Part shown: positions 8,106 to 18,100 of the stretch, piece by piece
Layout: every line of letters begins with the position of its first letter
Position numbering within the stretch: the first letter of the stretch is position 1
Assembly (NCBI GenBank): GCA_965262845.1
Contig: CBDHFX010000001.1
Span: 1 to 64,000, forward strand
DNA length: 64,000 nucleotides
Origin: ECT2AJA-044 sp965262845
GTDB lineage: Bacteria > Bacteroidota > Bacteroidia > Flavobacteriales > ECT2AJA-044
Direction of reading: 5' to 3'
Translations under genes and position numbers: made by a program
Notes under the pieces: model-generated
Told to the model about the DNA's origin: nothing
Seen by the model: only the letters and a program-made list of their open reading frames with translations
Databases searched by the model: none

Positions 8106-9160
8106 GTACCATTGCCCTTGAGTAAAGTATTGAGCTGCCTATTTTAAGCAATCGACTTTTAAGAAACTTTTTTTTGGGGGCCCGCTTGCTACCCTTGGTT
8201 GGAGCAAGGAGCTTGATATTGAAACGACTCATCTTTTAAGGTCGTTTTTTTGCACCGCCCGGTGGGCGGTGTGGTAGCTGCTGCGCAGGCTACCCGTTGT
8301 GCCAGTGCCCATGAGTAAAGTACTGAGCTGCCTATATGAAGCACTCAACTTCAAAATAACTCTTTTTTTGGGGGCCGTCCGCAGCCTTTGAGTGGGGTAC
8401 CGAACTTGATATTGAAACGAATCGCCTTTTAAGGTTGTCCTTTTGCACCGCCCGTCGGGCGGTGGGTAGCTGCTGCGCAGGCTACCCGTTGGACCATTGC
8501 CCTTGAATAAAGTATCGAGCTGCCCATATGAAGCACCCGACTTCTAAATAGCTCTTTTTTGGGGGGGTGCCGCCTCCCCTGAATGGAGTATGGAGCTTGA
8601 TATTGAAACGACTTCGCCTTTTAAGGTTGTCTTTTTGCACCGCCCGGTGGGCGGTGTGGTAGCTGCTGCGCAGGCTACCCGTTGGACCAGTGCCCCTGAG
8701 TAAAGTATCGAGCCGCCCATATGAAGCACTCGACTTTTAACAAACTCTTTTTTGGGGGGGGTGCCGCCTCCCCTGAATGGAGTATGGAGCTTGATATTGA
8801 AACGAATCGTCTTTTAAGGTTGTCTTTTTGCACCGCCCGGTGGGCGGTGTGGTAGCTGCTGCGCAGGCTACCGTTGGACCAGTGCCCATGAGTAAGGTAC
8901 CGAGCTGCCTATATGAAGCACTCGACTTTTGAGAAGTACTTTTTGGGGGGGTCGCTCGTTGCCCCTGAGTGGAGTACCGAGCTTGATATTGAAACGACTT
9001 CGTCTTTTAAGGTTATCTTTTTGCACCGCCCGTCGGGCGGTGTGGTAGCTGCTGCGCAGGCTACCGTTGGACCAGTGCCCATGAGTAAAGTACCGAGCTG
9101 CCTATATGAAGCACTCGACTTTTAAGGAGTACTTTTTGGGGGTGCTTTGTCCTTTATCTT
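8106..9160. repeat. structured tandem repeat array 3 (193-bp period)
   Basis: Five units with the GC hairpin starting at 8253, 8446, 8638, 8831 and 9024, a spacing of 193, 192, 193 and 193 bp. Each unit repeats the two-half plan of array 2: TTGATATTGAAACGA half with the hairpin pair, then TATGAAGCACTCGACTTTT half with T-tract and G-run. Point differences between units fall mainly in hairpin loops (GTC versus GGT) and in the length of the G-run. The array is flanked by palindromic cores on both sides (P3, P4). Not CRISPR: the unit is too long and there are no unique spacers. Confidence 0.9.
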
Positions 9161-9253
9161 TTATTGTAGTAACTAACTGACTATTTGAGGGTTACAGCTA
9201 CAATAGTAACAGAGTATTTTGTTGAAAGGAGCCTCTCACTTTTTATTAAAACT

Positions 9254-9283
9254 ACAGAGCTAGCTACAGAGTTAGCTCTGTAG
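9254..9283 (+). repeat. palindromic core P4
   Basis: Fifth-site variant of the core with a longer inverted repeat: arms ACTACAGAGCTA and TAGCTCTGTAGT (from 9252) around a 10-bp centre. It lacks the usual AT-rich leader and conserved block. It lies between array 3 and the ATPase remnant. Confidence 0.8.
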
Positions 9284-9375
9284 TTTTACCTTTTGTGTGC
9301 CGACACTTCACTTGAGCGATTTTTCTCGCTGCTGGTTGACATTATAATATGGTGTAGGAATACATTATTCGGTTT

Positions 9376-9465
9376 TCAGCTATTTGCCTGCTCCTTTTCC
9401 ACTTCTACAGAGCGTTTTTTAGCTCGTTCCGGATTTTCGGGGATTAAAATGGCCTGTTTTTTACC
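9376..9465 (-). pseudogene. decayed C-terminus of a second ATPase gene copy
   Basis: A short frame reads KGKKQAILIPENPERAKKRSVEVEK and stops at 9376. It resembles the tail of the intact ATPase (KTAQNEAFIPEKPVKPAKKSRSVG), and the plus-strand DNA also aligns with about 5880-5945. A stop lies directly upstream, so it is only a remnant. The layout remnant, then core P4, then array repeats the layout recombinase operon, then P2, then array 2. The match is short, so the call is tentative. Confidence 0.5.
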
Positions 9466-9590
9466 TTTTTATCCTCTTTTTTACCTGTTTTAGTCGTATT
9501 AGTACTGGTCAAATCTTGTCTGCAAGTGGTTTTGGCCCTTAGGGCCAGGTTTTTCGGTTGGTTTTTCTTTTTTACTTGCTTTTTTCCTTA

Positions 9591-9638
9591 GGCCCACCCC
9601 CTTGCTGGCGAGCGGCCGGGCGCGCCGAGCGGGGGGCG
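9591..9638 (-). repeat. 48-bp inverted repeat, right copy
   Basis: Exact reverse complement of 7584-7631. Confidence 0.92.
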
Positions 9639-9758
9639 CGAAAAAGAAAAGAAAGAAAAAAGGAAAAAGGGGCCGAAAAGCAAGCAGGCAAAGGGATGGA
9701 GGCGAAAAGGAGCAATTGTTAATAAGTTTTTGCCAGCGACCGGAAAAAGCAAGTTGCT
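9639..9758. other. gene-free spacer
   Basis: Purine-rich stretch of A and G between the inverted repeat and the second 660-bp repeat. I see no gene or clear signal in it. Confidence 0.5.
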
Positions 9759-10418
9759 GATCGACTAAAAGCAGGGCGAAACGGATGGATTGTCCACTTG
9801 TAAAGTCCGAAAGCGACTATTTGATACCCCCAACTTCTGATACTGTTTTTTTTCACCGCCCGCAGGGCGGTGCGCGCGCTTTGTCGGTTGCTTTTGGCGA
9901 GTCGTCGGCATTCTATTTGGAGTATCGTGTCCCTTAGGGCCAGTCAGTGCCCTTGAGGGGAGTTAAGATCTTGAAATTTGAACGAACTCATCTTCAAAGG
10001 CGACCTTTTGGGGGGCTTTTCGTTGCTTGCTTTTGGCCAGTCGTCGGCATTCTATTTGGAGTATGCGTGTCCCTTAGGGCCAGTCAGTGCCCTTGAGGGG
10101 AGTTAAGATCTTGAAATTTGAACGATCACTTCTTCAAAGGCGACCTTTTGGGGGGCTTTTCGTTGCTTGCTTTTGGCCAGTCGTCGGCATTCTATTTGGA
10201 GTATGCGTGTCCCTTAGGGCCAGTCAGTGCCCTTGAGGGGAGTTAAGATCTTGAAATTTGAACGATCACTTCTTCAAAGGCGATCTTTTGGGGGGGCTTT
10301 TGTCGGTTGCTTCTGACGAGTCGTTAGCATTCTATTTGAAAGATCGGTGTCCCTTAGGGCCGGGTAGCTTACCCTGAGGGGAGCACTGAACTTAATATTG
10401 AAACGATTTTTCCTTTGA
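9759..10418. repeat. 660-bp exact direct repeat, copy 2
   Basis: Same sequence and orientation as bases 1-660; divergence starts at 10419 (AGGTTATC here, TGGCGATT in copy 1). The two copies enclose the orphan cassette, recombinase operon and arrays 2 and 3. Confidence 0.9.
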
Positions 10419-10869
10419 AGGTTATCTTTTTGCACCGCCCGTCGGGCGGTGGGGTAGCTGCTGCGCAGGCTACCCGTTGGGCCAGTGCCCCTGATTAGAG
10501 TCGGGAACTTGAAATTTGAACGAGTTCTCCTTTGAAAGCGACCTTTTTGGGGGGGCTTTTTGTTGCTCGCTTTTGGCGAGTCGTTAGCATTCTATTTGGA
10601 GTATGCGTATCCCTTAGGGCCGGGTAGCTTCCCATGAGGGGAATCGGGAGCTTGATATTGAAACGATTTTCCCTTTGAAGGTTGTCTTTTTTCACCGCCC
10701 GGTGGGCGGTGTGGTAGCTGCTGCGCAGGCTACCATCGTGCCAGTGCCCTTGATTAGAGTCGGGAACTTGAAATTTGAACGAGCTCTCCTTTAAAGGCGA
10801 CCTCTGGGGGGCTTTCGTCCGTCGCGTTTGGCGAGTCGTTAGCATTCTATTTGGAGTATACGTGTCCCT
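10419..10869. repeat. structured repeat array 4 (distal part)
   Basis: Continues the 660-bp repeat with composite units like those of array 1. GC hairpins start at 10433 and 10693 and type A boxes near 10568 and 10826. The array runs into the AT-rich leader of P5 and lies 3' of the main RHS immunity genes. Confidence 0.88.
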
Positions 10870-11110
10870 TATAGCTATAAAAGTCTATTTGAGTAATCTA
10901 TTGAAATACAAATTTTTATGTAACATTAATTACAGAGCTAGCTACAGAGCTAACTCTGTAGTTTTTCATTTATAGCGAAAGGGAAGCAAGCAGATGAAAA
11001 CGCCGGTTTAAGCAACCTGCGAACGATCGGAAGCTGCCCGCTGCCACTGAATGGAGTAATGGACTTGATATGGGAACGATTTTGTCTTTAAAGGCCATAG
11101 CTTAAGGGGG
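10870..11110 (+). repeat. AT-leader / palindromic core P5 / conserved block
   Basis: Same module as P1 and P2: AT-rich leader, core at 10932-10961 (right arm CTAACTCTGT as in P2), conserved block, then one repeat half-unit (GAATGGAGTAATGGACTTGATAT...AACGA) touching the 3' end of the PsbP-like gene. It closes the main RHS/immunity operon. Confidence 0.75.
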
Positions 11111-11115
11111 CAGGG

Positions 11116-11625
11116 TCAATTATGGATGGTAAAGCTATTGATCATTTTTTGGAATGTTGGAAGGTATTTCTCAAAGTTTTGATGAGTAGAAGAGCAGGTT
11201 AAATTATAAGATTTTCCTTTATAAAGTGTAAGATAATAAGCTACCTGCAAGGGCAAGTCATAAGTATTATGCTGATAGATAATTCGAGCATATTTTCTTT
11301 CATTTATTTCTAAGTATTCTGTTGATAATTCAGTATATCCAGAAATTTGATCTTGTAATTGAACTTTTGCAGCCCCCACATATTCTTTTAATTTTAATTT
11401 TCTGCTATCATTGATAATTAAATTTATATTTTCTCTAAAAATTTGACCTTGTTCTTCCATCGGCCTCCTTAAGATAAATACCGTAGCAGAATTAGCTAAA
11501 TATTCCCATGAAGAAGGATGTTTTATACTTATCTTGTTAGTTTCATCTGTATATATCTTCATTTCTTGGGCCTGAGATCCTAAAAATGACAAAGTGAATA
11601 ATATTAATGACAGTATATATCTCAT
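11116..11625 (-). CDS. exported PsbP/DcrB-like protein, candidate immunity or accessory gene
   Basis: 169 aa with a signal peptide (MRYILSLILFTLSFLGSQAQ, residues 1-20). The rest resembles the PsbP/DUF1795 fold seen in small secreted proteins: ISIKHPSSWEYL, a central INLIIND segment, and C-terminal YNLTCSSTHQNFEKYLPTFQKMINSF. Start overlaps the upstream 191-aa gene by 4 bp (ATGA). Strongly AT-rich compared with the RHS gene, as usual for recently exchanged toxin-immunity cassettes. Being last in the RHS operon, before a repeat module, it may neutralise the RHS tip or an earlier tip in the envelope; the sequence does not prove this. Confidence 0.7.
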   Translation of the reverse strand: MRYILSLILFTLSFLGSQAQEMKIYTDETNKISIKHPSSWEYLANSATVFILRRPMEEQGQIFRENINLIINDSRKLKLKEYVGAAKVQLQDQISGYTELSTEYLEINERKYARIIYQHNTYDLPLQVAYYLTLYKGKSYNLTCSSTHQNFEKYLPTFQKMINSFTIHN

Positions 11626-12197
11626 TTTGTTGATTTATTCAAATTTATTATTGCTCTTTTTGGATTTTTTTCCCAATATTCTACATCATAAGAAGCTCCT
11701 TCTTTTATATTTTTGTATTTTTCTTTATAGTTTTTAGGTAAAGATTGTGCCTTTTTAAATTTTTCTCCATTTATTACATATTCAAATTCAATCCCATGGT
11801 TAGGTCGATATTCATTATTACTCCAACTAAACCAATAAATTCTTGTTATTGTTCCTGTACACTTTTTTGTTAATTCTGATTTTATAAAAATTGGTTGATA
11901 TTCAAGCACTAAATTTTTAGAAGGATCTTTTTCTTCATAGACTACCATATATTTTTCTCCAATAATATTTGCTTCATACTTAGAGGATCCTATACGTTTT
12001 TCGTATATTTTATTATGAACATGGAATATAATAACGGCTTCTAAACCCGAAGATTTTTGTCCTTGTTTAAGACTCGTAAGCGTCCCTACGGTATATTCAG
12101 GATGTGTAATCTTTGGAGGTCTTCCCGCATCAATTGCTTTCCAAAATAGCCAACTAATAAACAAAAGAAGAACGCCCAGTACCAAATAAGTTTTCAT
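11622..12197 (-). CDS. membrane-anchored DUF3592-like duplicated protein, candidate immunity
   Basis: 191 aa with an N-terminal membrane anchor (LVLGVLLLFISWLFWKAI, residues 5-22) and two related beta-rich halves. The first runs from YTVGTLTSLKQG to EKYMVVYEEKDPSKNLVL, the second from CTGTITRIYWFS to ASYDVEYWEKNPKRAIINL. This internal duplication and the GT(L/I)T...Y.V.Y..(D/N)P pattern recall DUF3592-type proteins. It overlaps the RHS stop by 4 bp, directly behind the variable tip, the normal position of the cognate immunity gene. AT-rich. Immunity function is inferred from position. Confidence 0.65.
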   Translation of the reverse strand: MKTYLVLGVLLLFISWLFWKAIDAGRPPKITHPEYTVGTLTSLKQGQKSSGLEAVIIFHVHNKIYEKRIGSSKYEANIIGEKYMVVYEEKDPSKNLVLEYQPIFIKSELTKKCTGTITRIYWFSWSNNEYRPNHGIEFEYVINGEKFKKAQSLPKNYKEKYKNIKEGASYDVEYWEKNPKRAIINLNKSTK

Positions 12198-15100
12198 TCT
12201 TCTTTTCGGTGCTTTTCAATATTGGTTTTAAGGTGTGTATGGACTTTCTTTTCGCCTTTAGGCGTTATTTTACCCTCTCGAGTTACTTCTTTTCTTTCTG
12301 CAGAAACCTCTACTTCAGGAAGCAGAATTGGCGTTAGCCCTTCAATATCATTACCTGAATTATTCAAGGCATCAGCTCCCTTATTAAAAAGACCACTTGC
12401 TGTACCGCCAATTAACGAGTTAGTAAGCAGCCCTGTTGCTAAATCAGAAACTAAAATCTGTGCGTTATTTTTTATGCCGCTTTTTGCAACCTGGTTTGCT
12501 ACAGCATCTCCCACAGGCAATAGTTTTCCTACTCCCATACCAATAAGCCCTGCTCCTAAATCAATTCCGGCTTGTGAAATATTTTTTTCCTTTCCAATAA
12601 TTCCTCCAATGGTATGGAACTTTCCGTCTTTAAAATCAATTGCGGCTTTTGCTGACTCAAAACCACCATGAGCCAACAAACTCAAGCCTCCGGTTGCTCC
12701 CGCTAATGTGCCTTCTCCCACGGAAATGGCTACATCCGCCCAGTCTATCTTTTCAAATGCAGGTTTACCTTGTACCACATTAGAAACCACTTGAGATCCT
12801 AATTCTACAATACCTCCTACAACAGCACCAATAGCCGCACCAATAAGCCCAATTTCACCATTGGGATCAGTATATTGGATCGGGTTATTATTGTTTACAG
12901 AATAGGGGCTTTGTCCGGGTAGTTTTTGCCATTGAGGATCTATATTCCACCTTCTCCCCAACCTCGGATCCATTCCATAACCTCCCCAATTTAGGTGCTT
13001 TCCTGCTCCTTTTACTTCATCATCCCGTTCATGTCTATTATACCCGTACGTGTAGGGATTGCCGTTGATCTCGTCGTGGCGACCCGGCATCAACATGCCG
13101 AAGGGATAGTAATCCTGATAGGTATGGACATCGGGGTCTTTTGATATGATGTTTCCACTAGTAGAGGTAGCAGAAATATACGTCCTGTCCGAGATCGTGC
13201 TCAATACATTTCCAAGGTGGTTGGTTAATTCGTAAGTATTATTTTTTCCGGCGATCATCTTGTGCGAATTATACGAGTTATTCCAGGAATGATTAACATG
13301 AAAGGTGTTAAATGATCCATCTGAGTGGTAGGTGATGTTACTTAAGGCATGATAAACAACCCCATAACCTTTCTTATGTCCAAGTCTGCCAGAGCCGTAA
13401 ATGTATTTTCTGCGTACTCCTAATTTATGTAGGGTTGTACTATAATGAAAAGATTGGTAGGTCATGAGCACATTTCCCTGCATATCTGTGACATAAACAT
13501 ATTTATCCCAATTCCTTTGATATTGACGGCCCGACTTGATGATCTTTTCCGTTCGGTTTCCATCGGGGCCATATTTAAACTCCAGTTCCGGGTTTCCATT
13601 TTTTTCAATGTGCCGGATCTTGCCATTGATGCCCCACTCAATATCAGTAAAATTCTCTGAATTGTCCTGTATCAGGTTACCGGTGGCATCGTACTGGTAA
13701 TTATTGCCGGTTTGGTCAGCGAGATCGCCGACACCGGTGGACGTCCCGCTCGGATCATCCACCCTTTTTAATCTGTTCAATCCCGAATAATATTCGTAAT
13801 CGAGATCGTCGAACTGACTGCCGGTTGCTCCCCAGCGTTCCAGGGTGTCCAGGTTTCCGTCGGCATCGTAGGAGTAGAGCGATTTGTATTTGTTGCCTGA
13901 AGTGGCTCCGGCCCAGTCAGTGGTATTTGTTGCCGCATGTTCATACCAGTTCCTTGAAGTAATCCGGTTAAGCTGGTCGTAGCGGTATTTGCTCATGCCC
14001 AGGGAAACGGCGGATTCGTCTATTTTCAGCAAGCCCGAGCTCATGGCACTGATGTTTCCGTTATACAGGTCCGTAGGACTGACCACACTGCTCATTCCGC
14101 TCAGTGTTAGTCCGTTGCTTCCACCGGTTACGATCGGTTTGTAATCTCCGCTGTAGTAGTTCAGGACGAAGCCGTAGGCATCCCGGGCAAAATCAGGATG
14201 GCCTGAGGAAGTGCCATCTCCCCCCAGGTCTTCATCCGAAGCAACTCCTGCGGCATTTATTCCCTTGAGCCAGCCCTGTATGGTGTAGGCATAATCGACT
14301 CCCTGCAGATCATCCTGTCCGATCTCCAAACGCGCCAGCGGTCCATGGTGATAATAGGTGTATCTGGCATCTCTTTCGAGGATCAGTTCCGTTTGATTTG
14401 TATAGACTTCGGTGATACGGTTATCGGAATCATATTCATACCGGTGTTCCAATCGGTCGCGACGTCCGTTGGGGCTATAGTGGACCCGTTTGACATTTCC
14501 CGAGATCAGGTCGTAGTCATACAGGGTTCCCTTGTATCCATGTCCCCAATGTTTGAGTTCGTGGAGGTAGTTGAGCAGTTCCTTGACATTACCGTGGGAG
14601 TCATAGGAGAAATACTTGGCGCTCTCACAACTGATAGGGGAGGTATTGAAGCTATATTCCGGGAAATAGGCCATGGCGGCCACCCGGTTTCGGAGCCGTT
14701 CCTGTGCTCCGTTGTAAAATTCATTGGCTATGGTAGGGTCATTGGGTTCATCGTACCAGGTTCGGGAGACTTCCCTTGCGGTTCCGCCTGAGACCCAGTT
14801 TCGATATAGGAACGCATCCTGAGCAATTCCGGAAGAAATGCTGGTGCTGCTGTACATCCGGCCCGATTCAAAGACCCGGTCCTGCCCGTCGTATAGGGTA
14901 TAGGCGGTGCGGGATGCGGCATCTCTGCTGGCCACCAATCTTCCTCCAAGGTCGTAGAAGAACTCTTTTCCGCCCGCATCCGGCGTACTCTGCCTCACGA
15001 TCTGGTTATAGGTATTAAACGTATATGTTGATCCTTTGCTGTGAGTTGGATACGTAGCTGGCATTATTGTTGTTCCTGCCCTAAAATTCTGGACCGTGGT

Positions 15101-18100
15101 GATCTGGGCGGATGTGAGCAATGAGACCCCTGCCGGAGGCACTGTTTTGGTGAGGTTGCCAACCTGGTCGTAGTAATACAGCGTAAAATGATGAAGGGTA
15201 TAGTCGTATGTTCGCTTTAGTTCTTCGGCAAGTCCTGTTGTTTGATCCAGGCCCAGGCAGGATGAGATGTAGTCGTTTCGAAAATCGTTGGATAGGGAGT
15301 CAATGTACTGCCCGTACAATACTGTTGCGTTGTGATAGGCTATGGCCTCCAGATCCTCTGTACAGGGATCTTCTGTAAAGGGGAAGTTTTGCGAACAAAG
15401 TGTAATGGGTTCGTTCTCACAGATATCCGAAAAGCAGTTTGTATATCCCCTGAGTCTCATCCAGCCTTTTCCATTGGAAAGAGCAATGTTCCATACGGAA
15501 CAATCCAATGCCCATAGTCCTGCAATTGAGTTAAATTTATATTTCGATTTCGATAGATCCCTCTCGGAATATTCTCCCAGATCGAATTCAAGTCTGCATA
15601 GTTCAAAGACATCATTAGCAAAAAAGGCAACCACGAATTTGTTTCCGGTGGGAGTGGTTTCAAAAAATGTTCTTATTTGGGGATGGCTAAGGCCTGCCGG
15701 GTTAATATAGGGTTGAAGGACCGACCATTGCGAACTATATTGACCGGGAAGGTTTTGCGTATGCACCAGACTGGGGAAGCCAACCAGTATTAAATGCAGG
15801 GCCCGTGCAATCTCTTGTATCTCCCGGCAATCTTTTACTTTTATACAATTGCTATCGCAGGCCTGCTTAAAGTCAATGACATCCATTGCCGACAGCTGTA
15901 TGTTATGGGTCGTGCTCAGAAACCGGGCTACCAGCTCCGCATTATCCTGGAGGCTGAACCCGGGTTTGTATTTACTGCTCAGATAGTCCACAGCGGTATT
16001 TAACTGGTTGCAGTTAATACAGTCTTCACAGGACCAGCTGTTGGGGATGAGCATATCGGAATAGTTTTGCTGCAGTGAAAGAGCATGCGCATCGGTCCAG
16101 TTGAAACCGGTGTTCCAGCTGGAGGGGCTGATCACATCCTCGCAGGCGCATACCAGGCCTCCTATATCGGGAACTCCCTTTCCTATGTAGTAAAAATACC
16201 CTTCGAGGGAGTGAACTCCTTCGGGCAGGTTGTTATTGGCTTTGAGCGTGTCAAACTCATCCTTTACCGAGAGTATAAGCTCACAGGAGCAGGTATCCAG
16301 AGGCGACAGGCCTATTCGGGCCATCAGGGCGCTGTTGTTAGCGGGGAGCGGTCCAAGATAGGGTCCGGGGGTTGTGATCAATTCTGCTGTGCAATCCGGG
16401 TTGGTTACAGCGGAACCATTATAGACGAGGGCCTTGATGGCTGCCTGAAAGGAATTGTAGGGGGAAAGTCCGGGTGCGGTACTGGTTCCTGATGGATACC
16501 CCTGATCGCAGCCCCATTTGCAGATATCGATCAATGCATTTTTTAGAGTGGTGATGTTTGCAGTACTGTTCCAGTTTGGATTCACCTGGTCACAACCTTC
16601 AAGCGCCAGGATCCAGCTATCGGCCAGGCTCTGGCAATAGGTATAGCAGTTATTTACATTTCCGGCGTTCATGGAAGTGGAGCCGATGTTGGTACTCATC
16701 CAGTTATTTGCTGTTGTTCCATTGGGAAGTGGATCTCCGAACATATCTTTAAGATCGTCGCCAGGGTCAGGAAAGAAGACGGATTGGTATCCTGATCCTG
16801 AAGGAATGGTGCAGTCCAAATACCCGCATGAATCAACAACATGCCCATATCGCGCGCTCAGATATAAGGTTCGCAGGATAGTCCAGTACAGGTCCTTATC
16901 ACATCCCTGCAGGCTAAAGCTACCTAATGAAAAATTCTGTTTAGCCGTAATGGCATAGGCTATATTTTCGATGCTATATAATGAGGTAAGGTATGCGTCC
17001 AGCTTACCATTAAATCCTGAGAGGTCTGCACAACTACCTGCGGTGGTAAAATGTGGATCTAGTGTACCGGGTATTTGAAGCATGCCGCCTGAGTTGATGT
17101 ATCCGTCGGCCACAGCATCGGCAAAGCTACCGGTATGGTTCAGTTCGTTTTCGAAAATGAAGGCCGGTCGTAGTTTTTCAACGCAATTCAAATAGCAATT
17201 GTATTCGGGATGCAGGCTAAGTAAGGCTTCTGCCCAGGATGCCTGGAAGAGGGCTACAAAGTCTGACCGTTGGTCGAGCTCATTGGGAGTAATTCTGTAG
17301 AGTCCTCCTCCCAGGTCGGTGGGGTTGGCAGATGAAGATACGGGAGGGATATAGGTGGTTCCATCACTGTGGACGATTACGTAGGCCGGGTCGCCATTTT
17401 CGTCGGTGTATTGCGTACCAGAAGGGAGGTTATTCCAGCTATTTCCGGATGAGCTATTATATACCGAGTGTGTCCAATTTGGATCTGTTGTTAAGTAATG
17501 TCCGTACTGTCCGCCGGGGCTAACATCTACGAGCATTTGGACCAGTGCCATATAGCAGGGGTCGGAAGAGCCACAGGCTCCAGTGGCATAGGCTGTTGAG
17601 TCCTCAGTGTATCTCGTTTGAGAAAAGCTGTAGTCCTGTTCCCGAACGATCTCTGCGGCCATTTCTTCACAAGGCACCTGATCGTTACAGGCGCTATCAT
17701 CAGCAAGGGCCAGCTCCTGGTTATAGTAAAGGGAAAAGTTATTTGCGCAGCTGTCTATATATGCTGCCGTGGCATTATCGACCGCCTCCTGATTTACCTG
17801 CAACACTTTGGAAAGGGTGTATTCACCAATGCCCAGTGTTATTCCGGCAGACAGGGTCAGTTCATACAGGCTTGTATCACAGGTTCCATTGGCGAGCACC
17901 GAATCCGGGTTGCCGATCGTTTCCGACAGGCTATAAACAAGGTTGCCACATTCATCTTCGAGCATCACTTCCAGATCGTAGACGCAGGTTGCACAGATAC
18001 TGTCGCAGATCTGCTGCATGGCCTGGGGGGAGAACTGGTAGCTAAAGCTCTGGGAATCATCATCTGATTCCACTAAAAATTTTTGGGAGAAACGGATCGT

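Noticed and set aside
8106..9160. CRISPR array
   Set aside because: Units of 193 bp are themselves repeated with no unique spacers, and no cas genes are in the window.
1..12200. Diversity-generating retroelement or retron
   Set aside because: No reverse transcriptase is encoded in the window.
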